64,000 bases of DNA from Dyella solisilvae (GTDB taxonomy: Bacteria; Pseudomonadota; Gammaproteobacteria; Xanthomonadales; Rhodanobacteraceae), in NCBI RefSeq assembly GCF_003351225.1, contig NZ_QQSY01000001.1:1182124-1246123 (forward strand), written 5' to 3'. Made by a program: the position numbers and the translations under genes. Each line of letters starts with the position of its first letter. Position 1 is the stretch's first letter. Below are positions 52,439 to 61,120 of the stretch, one piece after another. The notes beneath the pieces were generated by a model. The model did no database searches, was not told where the DNA came from, and was given only the letters and a program-made list of their open reading frames with translations.

Positions 52439-52880
52439 GCGGAATGCCCGCAGGGCGGGCCCGAACAGCCTCGTTGCCTCACGCTCCCACCCGTCATCCC
52501 AGCGAAAGTTGGGATCCAGTGACTTTGTCTCTTGGTTCTATGGTTGGCGTTCCCGCCAGCGTGCCGCCTACGCGGCGGGCGTTTCGATCGTCTGCCGACG
52601 CTCGAGTCACTTTTCTTTGCTGGCCCAAAGAAAAGTAACCCAAAGAAATGGCCTCAAGGGCTCGTAGCGATACGCGGGATACAAACCCGGCGGACTGGAC
52701 CCAGCCGGATCGGTGACGTGCTACCTCACGGACAGCCGCTACCCCGCAACGCGCCATGGCGAAGAGGGAGCGCAGCGTTGCCCGACATACCAGCGCTGAC
52801 GACTGAGGCCAGCCTGATTGGCGCCTTGCTACCTCACGGACAGCGGCTACACCGCGGGGCGCCGATGCGGAGAGGGCTTA
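52439..52880 (-). repeat. composite dispersed repeat, copy B (inverted)
   Basis: Inverted relative to copies A and C. Reading the minus strand gives the two tandem GGGGTAGC..GAGGTAGCA units, the CTTTTCTTT/AAAGAAAAG hairpin and the REP-like palindrome (52494-52524) in the same order as copy A. B and C face each other as a large inverted repeat. Confidence 0.8.
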
Positions 52881-52962
52881 AAGCCCGGGAACAGCGTTTG
52901 ACGGTAAGGCCATGTGCGCGGAGCGCCTGCGAATGCACTGGAAAGTGCCGGTCGCGAGAGCG

Positions 52963-53046
52963 GGCCCTCACCGCCATAAAGGTGGCAATGCCCCAACCCT
53001 CTCTCTCACGGGTACTTCGTTCGGGTCGCCTGAAGGCGAGAGGGAG
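52963..53046. repeat. palindromic block between copies B and C
   Basis: CCTCACCGCCATAAAGGTGG followed by CCCTCTC..GAGAGGG: the same building blocks as in the hemE and valS 3' regions. Confidence 0.55.
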
Positions 53047-53092
53047 CAAAGAGCGCTGCGAAGTGAGATGGCACAGGGGCAATACTGCCTTG

Positions 53093-53556
53093 AGTCCTCA
53101 CTACGACGCCGCCCCGCGGCGTAGCCGCTGTCCGTGAGGTAGCACGCGACGAATTCGGCTTGCCGTAATCGTCGCGGCTTGTATGCCGTGCAGCGCTGCG
53201 CCCCCTCTCCGCGACGGCGCGTTGCGGGGTAGCCGCGGTCCCTGAGGTAGCACGAAGCCGATCCGGCTGGCCGCAGTCGGCCAGGCTTGTATTCCACATA
53301 TCGCTACGAGCCTTTAAGGCCATTTTCTTTGGGTTACTTTTCTTTTGGGCCAGCAAAAGAAAAGTGACTCGAGCGCCGGCAGGCGATCGAAACGCCCGCC
53401 GCGCAGGCGGCAAGCTGGCGGGGACGCCAAACATACAACCAAGAGCCAAAGTCACTGGATCCCAGCATTCGCTGGGATGACCGGTGTGGGAGCGTGAGGC
53501 AAGAATGCGCTTCGGGGCCGCCCTGCGGGCGCTTTCAGCGCTTCGCGCCCCGTCCT
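53093..53556 (+). repeat. composite dispersed repeat, copy C
   Basis: Same order and orientation as copy A (34489-34941): two ~110-base units with GTAGCCGC and GAGGTAGCACG, the CTTTTCTTTT-type hairpin (here with one extra T/A pair), the REP-like palindrome near 53450-53483 and the GGGGCCGCCCTGCGGGCG end. Confidence 0.8.
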
Positions 53557-53663
53557 GCTTGACCACCCTTCAGCTGTTGAAACGCGCCTAGCAAGGATGA
53601 CGTGTTTGGCCAGCGCGCGGCAGGAGTGACCTTTCGGAACCCCTGATGCTCGCCACGCCGCTC

Positions 53664-54110
53664 CTACTCCACCTCCCTCACCAACAACGTCGTCCCATCC
53701 ACCCCCACGACCTCCACCATGCTCCCCACCGGCAGATCCGGTCCGCGCACCAGCCACAGGCTGTCGCCGACCTTCGCCTTGCCGCGTCCGTTGACGATCG
53801 CCTCGGCCAGTACGTAACGGTGGCCGATCTTCTGTTCGCCGCGTCGGTTGAGCGTGGCGTCGCCCGGCTCGTCACGCGCCAGGCGCGGACGCAGGCCGTA
53901 CCAGTAGGCGGCGCAGGACAGGAAGGTGAATGCGGCGAACACCAGTGCCTGGCTCAACATCGACAGGCCTGGCGCGACCAGCATCACCAACCCGGTGGCG
54001 CCGGCGGCGATGCCGACCCACAGCATGAAGTAGCCCGGAAGGATTACCTCCAGGGCGATCAGCACCAGGGCGATGATCCACCACATGTAGTGCAGCGCGA
54101 AGTCTTCCAT
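53664..54110 (-). CDS. NfeD-family membrane protein
   Basis: 148 residues. Three to four N-terminal hydrophobic helices (MWWIIALVLIALEVILPGYFMLWVGIAAGATGLVMLV) are followed by a C-terminal OB-fold NfeD domain (RGEQKIGHRYVLAEAIVNGRGKAKVGDSLWLVRGPDLPVGSMVEVVGVDGTTLLVREVE). These short NfeD1b proteins pair with stomatin/SPFH proteins. It follows qmcA by 12 bases, the standard arrangement. Confidence 0.9.
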   Translation of the reverse strand: MEDFALHYMWWIIALVLIALEVILPGYFMLWVGIAAGATGLVMLVAPGLSMLSQALVFAAFTFLSCAAYWYGLRPRLARDEPGDATLNRRGEQKIGHRYVLAEAIVNGRGKAKVGDSLWLVRGPDLPVGSMVEVVGVDGTTLLVREVE

Positions 54111-54122
54111 CGTGCTGCTCCG

Positions 54123-55079
54123 TCAGCCCATCGGAGGCGGCACGCGGCGCCCCGTGTCGCTGGCCTGGCTCTGCTGGCCCAGCGACTCCTTGGCCAGCTC
54201 GGCGATGCCCGCCAATGAACCAAGGATGCCGGTCGCTTCCATGGGCAACAGCAGCATCTTCTGGTTGGGCGACCGCGCCATTTCCTTCAGCGCCTCGACG
54301 TACTTGTTGGCGACGAAGTAGTTGAGCGCGTTGACGTTGCCGCTTGCGATCGCGTCGGACACCATCTTGGTCGCCTGCGCCTCGGCCTCGGCCAGGCGGA
54401 TGCGTGCCTCGGCCTCGCGGAAGGCGGCCTCCTTCTTGCCTTCGGCGGCGAGGATCGCCGACTGCTTCTCGCCATCGGCCTTGAGCACGGCGGCCTGCCG
54501 GAAGCCTTCAGCCTCCAACACGTTCGCGCGCTTCTCACGCTCGGCCTTCATCTGGCGCGCCATCGAATCGACCAGGTCGCGCGGCGGCGCGATGTCCTTG
54601 ATCTCGATGCGGTTGACCTTCACGCCCCACGGGTGGGTGGCCTCGTCGACCACGGTGAGCAGCTTGGCGTTGATCGCATCGCGCTGGCTCAAAGATTCAT
54701 CGAGGTCCATCGAACCGAGCACGGTGCGGATGTTGGTCATCACCAGCGCCAGCGCGGCCTGCTCGAGGTTGGCGACCTCATAGGCGGCCTTGGCGGCGTC
54801 CAGCACCTGGTAGAACACCACGCCGTCCACCCGCACGACCGCGTTGTCCTTGGTGATGACGTCCTGTGAGGGCACGTCGAGCACCTGCTCCATCATGTTC
54901 ATCTTGCGTCCGATGCCGTAGATGAACGGCACCAGGAAATGCAGGCCCGGGCTCAGCGTGCGGGTGTAGCGACCGAAGCGTTCCACGGTCCACTCGTAAC
55001 CCTGCGGCACGATGCGCACCAGCCTGGCGAGCACGATGACGACGACCACAACCACCAACAACGCCAACAGCTGACCCAT
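54123..55079 (-). CDS. qmcA: SPFH/stomatin-family protein QmcA
   Basis: 318 residues. One N-terminal membrane anchor ([18 protein letters not shown]), then the SPFH/band 7 domain ([30 protein letters not shown]) and a long Ala/Glu/Lys-rich helix ([34 protein letters not shown]) that forms the cage wall. Members of this family form large membrane microdomain rings that act with NfeD and, in E. coli, with FtsH-type quality control. It overlaps no other gene. Confidence 0.93.
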   Translation of the reverse strand: MGQLLALLVVVVVVIVLARLVRIVPQGYEWTVERFGRYTRTLSPGLHFLVPFIYGIGRKMNMMEQVLDVPSQDVITKDNAVVRVDGVVFYQVLDAAKAAYEVANLEQAALALVMTNIRTVLGSMDLDESLSQRDAINAKLLTVVDEATHPWGVKVNRIEIKDIAPPRDLVDSMARQMKAEREKRANVLEAEGFRQAAVLKADGEKQSAILAAEGKKEAAFREAEARIRLAEAEAQATKMVSDAIASGNVNALNYFVANKYVEALKEMARSPNQKMLLLPMEATGILGSLAGIAELAKESLGQQSQASDTGRRVPPPMG

Positions 55080-55147
55080 TGCCGATCCCCCGCGTCCATG
55101 AAAGATGCCCGGAGTATAGGCGAGCGCCGTGGCCGCCGGGCGTCAGG

Positions 55148-56530
55148 CTATCTCGGTCCCAGCGGCAGCAGCAGGCTGACACGCAACCCGCCTTCCTCGC
55201 GGTTGGCCAGGGCGATGCGCCCGCCGTGCGCCTCGACGATTTCGCGCGCGAGCGCCAGGCCCAGGCCGGTGCCCGAGCGCTTGGTCGAGTAGAACGGCAG
55301 CAACGCCTGGGCGAGCACGGTTTCACTCATGCCGGGGCCACGGTCGGCCACCTCGATGCGCAGATCGCGCCCGATCACCGCGAGGGACAGGGACACCTCG
55401 TCGTCCGCACTGCCGGACTCGTGGGCGTTCTTCACCAGGTTGATCAGCACCTGTTCGATCTGCCCGGCGTCGAACCAGCCCGGTTGCTCGGGCAAGGCCC
55501 CGCGCAGCTTGAACTTGCAGTGCAGCGACAGGCTTTCGAGGAAGGGCTGCCAGGCGATCGATATCGGTTGCGGCGCCGGCAACTTGGCGAAGCTCGCATA
55601 CCCGGCGATGAAGCTGTGCAGGTGTTTGGCGCGCTCGCCGATGGTGGCGAACACGCCCGGCAAGCGGCTGACATCGCCGCGACGGGCCAACTCAGCCCCG
55701 GAATGCGCGAGCGAGGAAATCGGCGCCAGCGAATTGTTGAGCTCGTGGCTGATCACGCGTATCACCCGTTTCCAGGTGGACACTTCCTGGCGCGACAGCT
55801 CGCGCGTCATGCGCCGGAACAGCTGCAGCCGGTGTGGACGTCCCTGCAGGCGGAAGTTGCGCTGGGACAGGTGGAAGGTTTCCTCGCTGCCGTCCATTTC
55901 CACCGTCAGCAGCGCGTCCTCGCCGCTTTCCACCGCGCGACGCAGCGCTTCGGGACTGTCGCTGAGCAATTCGACGAAGTTCAATCCGTGTAGCGTGCGC
56001 CCCTCGTTGAACAGGTGCCGGGCCGCGATATTGGCGTAGGTGACGCGCCCGCCGGCATCGGTGAGCACGAGCGCCACCGGCGTGTTCTGCACCACCGTAT
56101 CCAGCAGCAACTCGCGCTGGGCTAGATTCTGCCGCTGGTCACGCAAGGTGTGCCCCAGCGTGTTGTGCATGCGGATCAGCTGGCCGAGTTCGTCGCGGCG
56201 GTTGGAGGCGATGGAAAAGCTGAAATCGCCGTCGCGATAGCTGGCCACGGCGCCTTCCAACGCGCGCAACAACTTGGTGACGGGCGACATCACGCGATGC
56301 CCCAGCCAGATCGACAACGGCAGCAGGAACGCCACGGAGATCAGCAGGCCGCCGTAGAAACTGAAATGCGCCGGGGCGCCCAGGTCGATGCCAAGGTCGT
56401 GGTGCATCCATACCAGCAGTTGCGGCAACGGCCACTGCGTGACGCCGGCGAACACCAGCGCGCCAGCCAGCCCGGCCAGGCCCAGCAGAAGCACCATGCG
56501 GGCCTCGAGCGAACTCAGGCCACGCAGCAT
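55148..56530 (-). CDS. NtrY-like sensor histidine kinase
   Basis: 460 residues. Two membrane segments (about 8-32 and 57-78) with a short periplasmic loop, HAMP (about 78-130), PAS (about 145-240) and HisKA: phospho-His in VISHELNNSLAPISSLAH. The catalytic domain has the N box (VLINLVKNAHESG), DRGPGM and GTGLGLALAREIVEAHGG. It probably phosphorylates the sigma-54 regulator encoded two genes upstream in the same operon. The start at 56530 places the ATG just before LRGLSSLEARMVLLLGLAGLA. Confidence 0.9.
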   Translation of the reverse strand: MLRGLSSLEARMVLLLGLAGLAGALVFAGVTQWPLPQLLVWMHHDLGIDLGAPAHFSFYGGLLISVAFLLPLSIWLGHRVMSPVTKLLRALEGAVASYRDGDFSFSIASNRRDELGQLIRMHNTLGHTLRDQRQNLAQRELLLDTVVQNTPVALVLTDAGGRVTYANIAARHLFNEGRTLHGLNFVELLSDSPEALRRAVESGEDALLTVEMDGSEETFHLSQRNFRLQGRPHRLQLFRRMTRELSRQEVSTWKRVIRVISHELNNSLAPISSLAHSGAELARRGDVSRLPGVFATIGERAKHLHSFIAGYASFAKLPAPQPISIAWQPFLESLSLHCKFKLRGALPEQPGWFDAGQIEQVLINLVKNAHESGSADDEVSLSLAVIGRDLRIEVADRGPGMSETVLAQALLPFYSTKRSGTGLGLALAREIVEAHGGRIALANREEGGLRVSLLLPLGPR

Positions 56531-56558
56531 CGGCCAACCCTCCCTGTCCACGCCGGCT

Positions 56559-56855
56559 TCAATGACACGCGCCACTCGCCATCGGTATGCAGTTCACATG
56601 TGGCCCATGGCCGTTGTTGATGATCACGCGGATCGGCCCCTGATCGGGCGGAAAGTTGTCTTTCGGCGGCTGGTTGCTGAAGTTGAAACGTTGGGCGTCC
56701 CTGGTGGCCGCGCTCAGCGAGCTGCGGTAGGCGCCATCGCTGCTGCTGGCCGGCGCAGGCGCGGCGTTCCAGCTGTCGTTGGGCCGCGCCGCGTCCTGCG
56801 CGGCGGCGCTGGCGCACAGCAGTGCAGTGACGTACAGCAGGTGGCGACAGCGCAT
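56559..56855 (-). CDS. small exported protein inside the two-component operon
   Basis: 98 residues. The ATG at 56855 is preceded by GGAG with a 6-base spacer and starts a signal peptide (CRHLLYVTALLCASAAAQ). The mature part is short and polar, with SAATRDAQRFNFSNQPPKDNF and two cysteines near the C-terminus (NCIPMASGACH). I do not recognise a family. Placed between a response regulator and its kinase, it may be a periplasmic accessory or signal input; this is only inferred from position. Confidence 0.6.
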   Translation of the reverse strand: MRCRHLLYVTALLCASAAAQDAARPNDSWNAAPAPASSSDGAYRSSLSAATRDAQRFNFSNQPPKDNFPPDQGPIRVIINNGHGPHVNCIPMASGACH

Positions 56856-56927
56856 GAGAGACTCCATCGGCACGACGGGCATCATCCTCGCCCTCGGACG
56901 TGGGAGCAATTGCCCACGCCAACCGGT

Positions 56928-58271
56928 TCATCCGTTGGCCTGCGCCAGGCCGTAACGCTCCATGCGACGGTACAGCGCCTGGCGCGACAGTCCGAGCGCC
57001 GAGGCGGCGCGGCTGACCACGCCGCCGGCCTTCTCCAGCGCCGCTTCCACCGTCTCGCGGCTGGGTTCGTCCAGGTTGCGTACCGCCGAGACCGCTCCCT
57101 GCGGAAGGTTGAGCTGTTCGGGCGTGATGCGACCGTCCGCCGCCAGCAGCGCCGCGCGTTCGATCGCATTCTTCAGTTCGCGCACGTTGCCCGGCCACGG
57201 ATAGGACAGCAGCGCCTCACGCGCGGCGTCGGTCAATTCGGCGCGACCGTCCAGGAAATGTTCGGCCAGCGGCAGGATGTCATCGGTGCGCTCGGACAAC
57301 GCCGGCAGGTTCACCTCGATCACGTTGAGGCGGTAGTACAGATCCTCGCGGAAGCTGCCTGCGCGGATCATGGCCTTGAGGTCCGCATTGGTCGCGCTGA
57401 GCACGCGCACCTTCACATGGCGGGTGCGGCCCGAGCCCAGCCGCTCGAACTGCCCGGTCTCCAGCACGCGCAGCAGCTTCACCTGGCCCGACAGCGGCAG
57501 GTTGCCGATCTCGTCCAGGAAAAGCGTGCCGCCGTCGGCCATTTCGAATCGGCCTTCGCGCGCCTTGTTGGCGCCGGTATAGGCGCCGGCCTCGGCGCCG
57601 AACAGCTCGGCCTCGATCAGCTCACCAGGCAACGCGCCGCAGTTGACCGCGATGAACGAGCCGCGCCTGGCTCCGGAGTTGGCATGCACGATGGCGGCGA
57701 TGCGTTCCTTGCCGGCGCCGTTGGGGCCGGTGATCAGCACCGGCACGTCCGAGCGCGCCACCTGGCAGGCCAGCTCCAGCGTGCGCGCCATCGCATCGGA
57801 AGCGAACACGAGTCCATCGAGTTCGTAGCGGCGCTGCAGGTCCTCGCGGCGCTTGCGCCGCTCGTTGCGGGCGCGCGTGACCTCGCGGGTGGATTCGGAC
57901 AGCTCCAGCAGGTTCTCCACCGTCGCCAGCAGCTTGGCGTCGTCCCAGGGTTTGGCGAGATAGTCGGCGGCGCCAGCCTTGACCAGCTCCACAGCGGTTT
58001 CCAGATGGGTCCATGCAGTGAGAAGGATCACCGGCAGGTCGGTATGGCGCTGGCGGATGGCCCGGAACAGGTTGATGCCTTCCTCGCCGGAGGTGGTGTC
58101 GGCGGTGAAGTTCATGTCCTGGATCACCACGTCGATCCGCTCGCTCTCCAGCAGCGCCAGGCCCTCCTCGGGCGTCAGCGCGGTCAGCGGACGGATTTCA
58201 TGCAGCGAAAGCGCGAGGGACAGCGCCTCGCCCACGGCCGGGTTATCGTCAATGATCAGTACGGTTCGCAT
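56928..58271 (-). CDS. sigma-54-dependent response regulator (NtrC-like)
   Basis: 447 residues. N-terminal receiver domain: [13 protein letters not shown], phospho-acceptor Asp in VIQDMNF (about residue 52), TAWTHLE and KPW. Central AAA+ domain: Walker [10 protein letters not shown] (about 170), the sigma-54-contacting loop GAYTGA (usual form GAFTGA), [24 protein letters not shown] and the sensor region DLYYRLNV. C-terminal Fis-type helix-turn-helix ([22 protein letters not shown]). It activates sigma-54 promoters when phosphorylated. The ATG at 58271 gives the standard RTVLIIDDN start. Confidence 0.93.
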   Translation of the reverse strand: MRTVLIIDDNPAVGEALSLALSLHEIRPLTALTPEEGLALLESERIDVVIQDMNFTADTTSGEEGINLFRAIRQRHTDLPVILLTAWTHLETAVELVKAGAADYLAKPWDDAKLLATVENLLELSESTREVTRARNERRKRREDLQRRYELDGLVFASDAMARTLELACQVARSDVPVLITGPNGAGKERIAAIVHANSGARRGSFIAVNCGALPGELIEAELFGAEAGAYTGANKAREGRFEMADGGTLFLDEIGNLPLSGQVKLLRVLETGQFERLGSGRTRHVKVRVLSATNADLKAMIRAGSFREDLYYRLNVIEVNLPALSERTDDILPLAEHFLDGRAELTDAAREALLSYPWPGNVRELKNAIERAALLAADGRITPEQLNLPQGAVSAVRNLDEPSRETVEAALEKAGGVVSRAASALGLSRQALYRRMERYGLAQANG

Positions 58272-58324
58272 TCGTCGCTTGCACATGTAGACGTGGATGC
58301 AGCTCCACGCCAAAAGGTTGACAC

Positions 58325-58348
58325 GGTTCGCGTCATTCGTCGCGAACC
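58325..58348. promoter_or_regulatory. inverted repeat upstream of the response regulator gene
   Basis: GGTTCGCG (58325-58332) and CGCGAACC (58341-58348) form a perfect 8-bp inverted repeat with an 8-base spacer, in the 90-base gap before the regulator. A second one, CGTGGA/TCCACG, lies at 58292-58309. Either may be an operator. Confidence 0.4.
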
Positions 58349-58361
58349 ACTCCGTATGACT

Positions 58362-59135
58362 TCAGTGGGCCTTAGTCGCAGGTGGTGGTGACGGCGGGGA
58401 AACGGGTGCAGCGCCCGCTACCAGTTCGTGGGCGCCAGCGGCCAGTTGGATGGTCTGCTCGGTGTCGCCGCGGCGCACCGTAAGCGGAATCGGCGCATCC
58501 CCCGATGCGCCCAGACGCCCCAGCAACTCGGCCACGTTATGCGTCGGCTCGCCCCGGATCGCAAGGATGCGGTCGCCCTTGGCCAGGCCCCAAAGCGACT
58601 CCGGCTCCAGCGCCACCACGTCCACGCCATCCTTGCCCTTGCTGGTAACCAGATGCAGGCGGCGTCCCTCGCTACTCCAGCGCAGGCTGTTGTCGCTCTG
58701 GAATACCAGGTGGCCCGGTACAGCATTGGCCGGCCCCGGCGACGCGGCGGAAGGCGCAGCGGGCTGGTGCATGGCCACCAGCGTCCGCGCCTCACTGGCC
58801 AGCAGCATGCCGAGCTCGACGCCGGCGTGGCGCACTACCAGCGGCAGGGGCGTCTCGCCGTGGACGCGCAGCGCAGTCAGTAAGCCGGCCACATCAGTCA
58901 CCGGACGACCGTCCGCCTGCACGATGGTGTCACCCTCGGTCAGGCCCCACAGGCCGGCCGGAGTGACGCCCAGCACATCCACCCCACCCCGCTTGTCGAC
59001 GGCCAGGTGCAGGTATCGCCCGTCGTCATGCCAACGCAACGTGCTGTCGGACTGGTAGACCCAATGTCCCGCCGACGCCGCCACCGGCAGCATTAGCAGC
59101 GCAGACATCAGCCATGTCCTTGTCCTTCCCTTCAT
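58362..59135 (-). CDS. exported double-PDZ-domain protein
   Basis: 257 residues with a signal peptide (residues about 1-22, LMSALLMLPVAASAG). It consists of two tandem copies of the same unit: first HWVYQSDSTLRWHDDGRYLHL..GVDVLGVTPAGLWGLTEGDTIVQADG (about 23-80), second HLVFQSDNSLRWSSEGRRLHL..GVDVVALEPESLWGLAKGDRILAIRG (about 140-200). Each is a PDZ-like domain preceded by a YQSD..LRW motif. A Pro/Ala-rich tail closes it. No protease domain is present, so it is probably a periplasmic adaptor. It lies between DUF885 and the sigma-54 regulator. Confidence 0.75.
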   Translation of the reverse strand: MKGRTRTWLMSALLMLPVAASAGHWVYQSDSTLRWHDDGRYLHLAVDKRGGVDVLGVTPAGLWGLTEGDTIVQADGRPVTDVAGLLTALRVHGETPLPLVVRHAGVELGMLLASEARTLVAMHQPAAPSAASPGPANAVPGHLVFQSDNSLRWSSEGRRLHLVTSKGKDGVDVVALEPESLWGLAKGDRILAIRGEPTHNVAELLGRLGASGDAPIPLTVRRGDTEQTIQLAAGAHELVAGAAPVSPPSPPPATKAH

Positions 59136-59182
59136 GCATCCCTCCGCAAGGCGCGCCGCGCAATGGCGGCGCGCCCCGTTTC

Positions 59183-60985
59183 TCACGACTTCGGATGCAC
59201 CGGCGCCTTGCCGGACTTCACCGCGGCGATCCAAGCGTCAGTACGCGCTTCCAGCACGTCGAGCGGCAGCGCGCCGCTGCCCAGGATCTCATCGTGGAAG
59301 GAGCGGATGTCGAACTTGTCGCCCAGCTCCTTCTTCGCGCGCTCACGCAGCTCCAGGATCTTCAGCTGGCCCATCTTGTAGGCCAGCGCCTGGCCCGGCC
59401 AGGTGATGTAGCGGTCGGTTTCCGCCTGCACATCCGGCTCGTCCTCGCTGGAATGGGCATGGAAGAAGTCCACCATCTGCTGGCGCGTCCAGCGCTTGTA
59501 GTGCACGCCGGTATCCAGCACCAGGCGGTCGGCGCGCAGCAATTCGTCGGACAGGCGGCCGTAGTCGGACAGCGGATCCTTGTAGAAGCCGATGTCCTTG
59601 CCCAGGCGCTCGGCGTACAGCGCCCAGCCCTCGATGTAGGCGTTGTAGCCGGCCTGCTGGCGGAACGGCGGCAGGTCGGGCAGCGTCTGCGCGATCGAGA
59701 TCTGCATGTGATGGCCCGGCACGCCCTCGTGATAGGCGGTGGACTCGATGGTCAGGATGCTGCGGTTGGCGTAGTCACCGGTGTTGACGAACACCTTGCC
59801 CGGACGCGAGCCATCCGGCGTGCCCTGCTGGTATTCGGCGGCGGCGGCTTCCTTCTCGCGGAACGGCTCCACCGGCACCACGATCACCTGGGTCTTGGGC
59901 AGCAGGCCGAACAGCTTGGGCAGCTGCGGCTCCATGCCGGCGATATAGCCACGGTAGCGGTTGAGGATGTCCTCGCGCGAGGTCGCGCGGGTCTTGGGGT
60001 TGTCCCTCAGCGAGGCGCGGAACTTGGCCAGGTCGTCGAAGCCCTGCGACTTGGCGATCACCGTCATCTCGCCCTCGATGCGCTTGACCTCGGACAGGCC
60101 GAGCTCGTGGATGCGCGCCGGGGTCTCCTTGGTCGTGGTCATCTGCTCGACCTGGAAGCGGTAGATCGCCTCGCCATTGGGCAGCGACCACACGCCGGGC
60201 TCGGTGCGGCCCGCCGGCGCGTATTCCTTGGCGACGAACTCGCCGAGCTTGCTGTACGCCGGGCGCACCTGCTGGTCGATCGCAGCCAGGATGGCGTCAT
60301 GCAGGCGCTTCTGGTCGGCCGCGGAAACCGTCTTGGGGAAATGCTTGAGCGGCTCGGCGAACACGCTGTCCATGCCAGTCGGCTTGCCGATGCTGTCGAT
60401 CTGCGTGACGACCTTCTCGAGGATGTACTTCGGCGGCATCATGCCGTTCTTCTTGCCTTGCCGCGCCAGCTCGATGACCTGGTCGAACAGCGTCGGCACC
60501 GCCTTCAGGCGCGTCAGGTAGTCCTCGTATTCCTTGGTGTTGTCGAACGGGATGGAGCTGATGAAGCCGGCCAGGCGGATATGCGCGCCGCTCATCTGTT
60601 CCAGCGGCATCTGGTCGACCTTCAGCTCGTGCGCCTGGATCGCCTGCTGCAGCTGGCGGACCATCAGCTGCTGGTTGAGCTTGTCATCGTCGGAGAAACC
60701 GGTGGTGTCGATCGCCTGGAAGCGGCGCAGGAAGTCCTTGTCCTTGGCGAACTCGGCCTCGGCCGCCGCCGGCGAGGCGTCGCTCCAGCGATTGTTGAAA
60801 CGAAGGTCGCCCAGGATCGTGGCGAATTCGGGCTGGACCTCCAGGTTGTGCTCCCACTGCTCGGCCAGCAGCGTATTGAGCGCCTTCACGCGCGTGGCCA
60901 CATCCGACGTGGCGGCATGCACCGAAGCCACCGACGCCAACGACATCATCAATCCCGCCAGCACCATCCGCGGTCCGATCTTCAT
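59183..60985 (-). CDS. DUF885-family exported hydrolase-like protein
   Basis: 600 residues with a signal peptide (about 1-24, LAGLMMSLASVASVHAA). The body is mostly helical and carries the DUF885 signature AYHEGVPGHHMQ (about residues 418-429), reminiscent of metallopeptidases with HExxxGH, followed by AYIEGWALYAERLG and the later TWPGQALAYKMGQLKI. DUF885 proteins are thought to be zinc peptidases; the substrate is unknown. The GGAGGGG before the ATG is a strong ribosome binding site. It lies downstream of the permease cluster on the same strand. Confidence 0.85.
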   Translation of the reverse strand: MKIGPRMVLAGLMMSLASVASVHAATSDVATRVKALNTLLAEQWEHNLEVQPEFATILGDLRFNNRWSDASPAAAEAEFAKDKDFLRRFQAIDTTGFSDDDKLNQQLMVRQLQQAIQAHELKVDQMPLEQMSGAHIRLAGFISSIPFDNTKEYEDYLTRLKAVPTLFDQVIELARQGKKNGMMPPKYILEKVVTQIDSIGKPTGMDSVFAEPLKHFPKTVSAADQKRLHDAILAAIDQQVRPAYSKLGEFVAKEYAPAGRTEPGVWSLPNGEAIYRFQVEQMTTTKETPARIHELGLSEVKRIEGEMTVIAKSQGFDDLAKFRASLRDNPKTRATSREDILNRYRGYIAGMEPQLPKLFGLLPKTQVIVVPVEPFREKEAAAAEYQQGTPDGSRPGKVFVNTGDYANRSILTIESTAYHEGVPGHHMQISIAQTLPDLPPFRQQAGYNAYIEGWALYAERLGKDIGFYKDPLSDYGRLSDELLRADRLVLDTGVHYKRWTRQQMVDFFHAHSSEDEPDVQAETDRYITWPGQALAYKMGQLKILELRERAKKELGDKFDIRSFHDEILGSGALPLDVLEARTDAWIAAVKSGKAPVHPKS

Positions 60986-61120
60986 GGGAACACCCCTCCA
61001 TTGGAATTGCCCCTATTCTCCACCGGAAACGGGCGGGCCACCCGTGCCGGAGCGCACGCCCCAAGTCACCAGGATCGCAAGATCCCACGCGCGCACAATC
61101 GAAATCAACGCTGCTGGCGA

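Larger units (their letters stand above)
52143..53663. other. 1.5-kb repeat-rich intergenic region
   Basis: No convincing gene. The first ~290 bases should hold the promoter of the thrE-like gene; the rest is repeat copies B (52439-52880, inverted) and C (53093-53556), with a palindromic block (52963-53046) between. Short frames here carry the same repeat-derived peptides as at 34489-34941. Confidence 0.75.

Noticed and set aside
52143-53663. An insertion sequence or prophage remnant
   Set aside because: No transposase, integrase or terminal repeats with target duplication were seen; only non-coding repeats.
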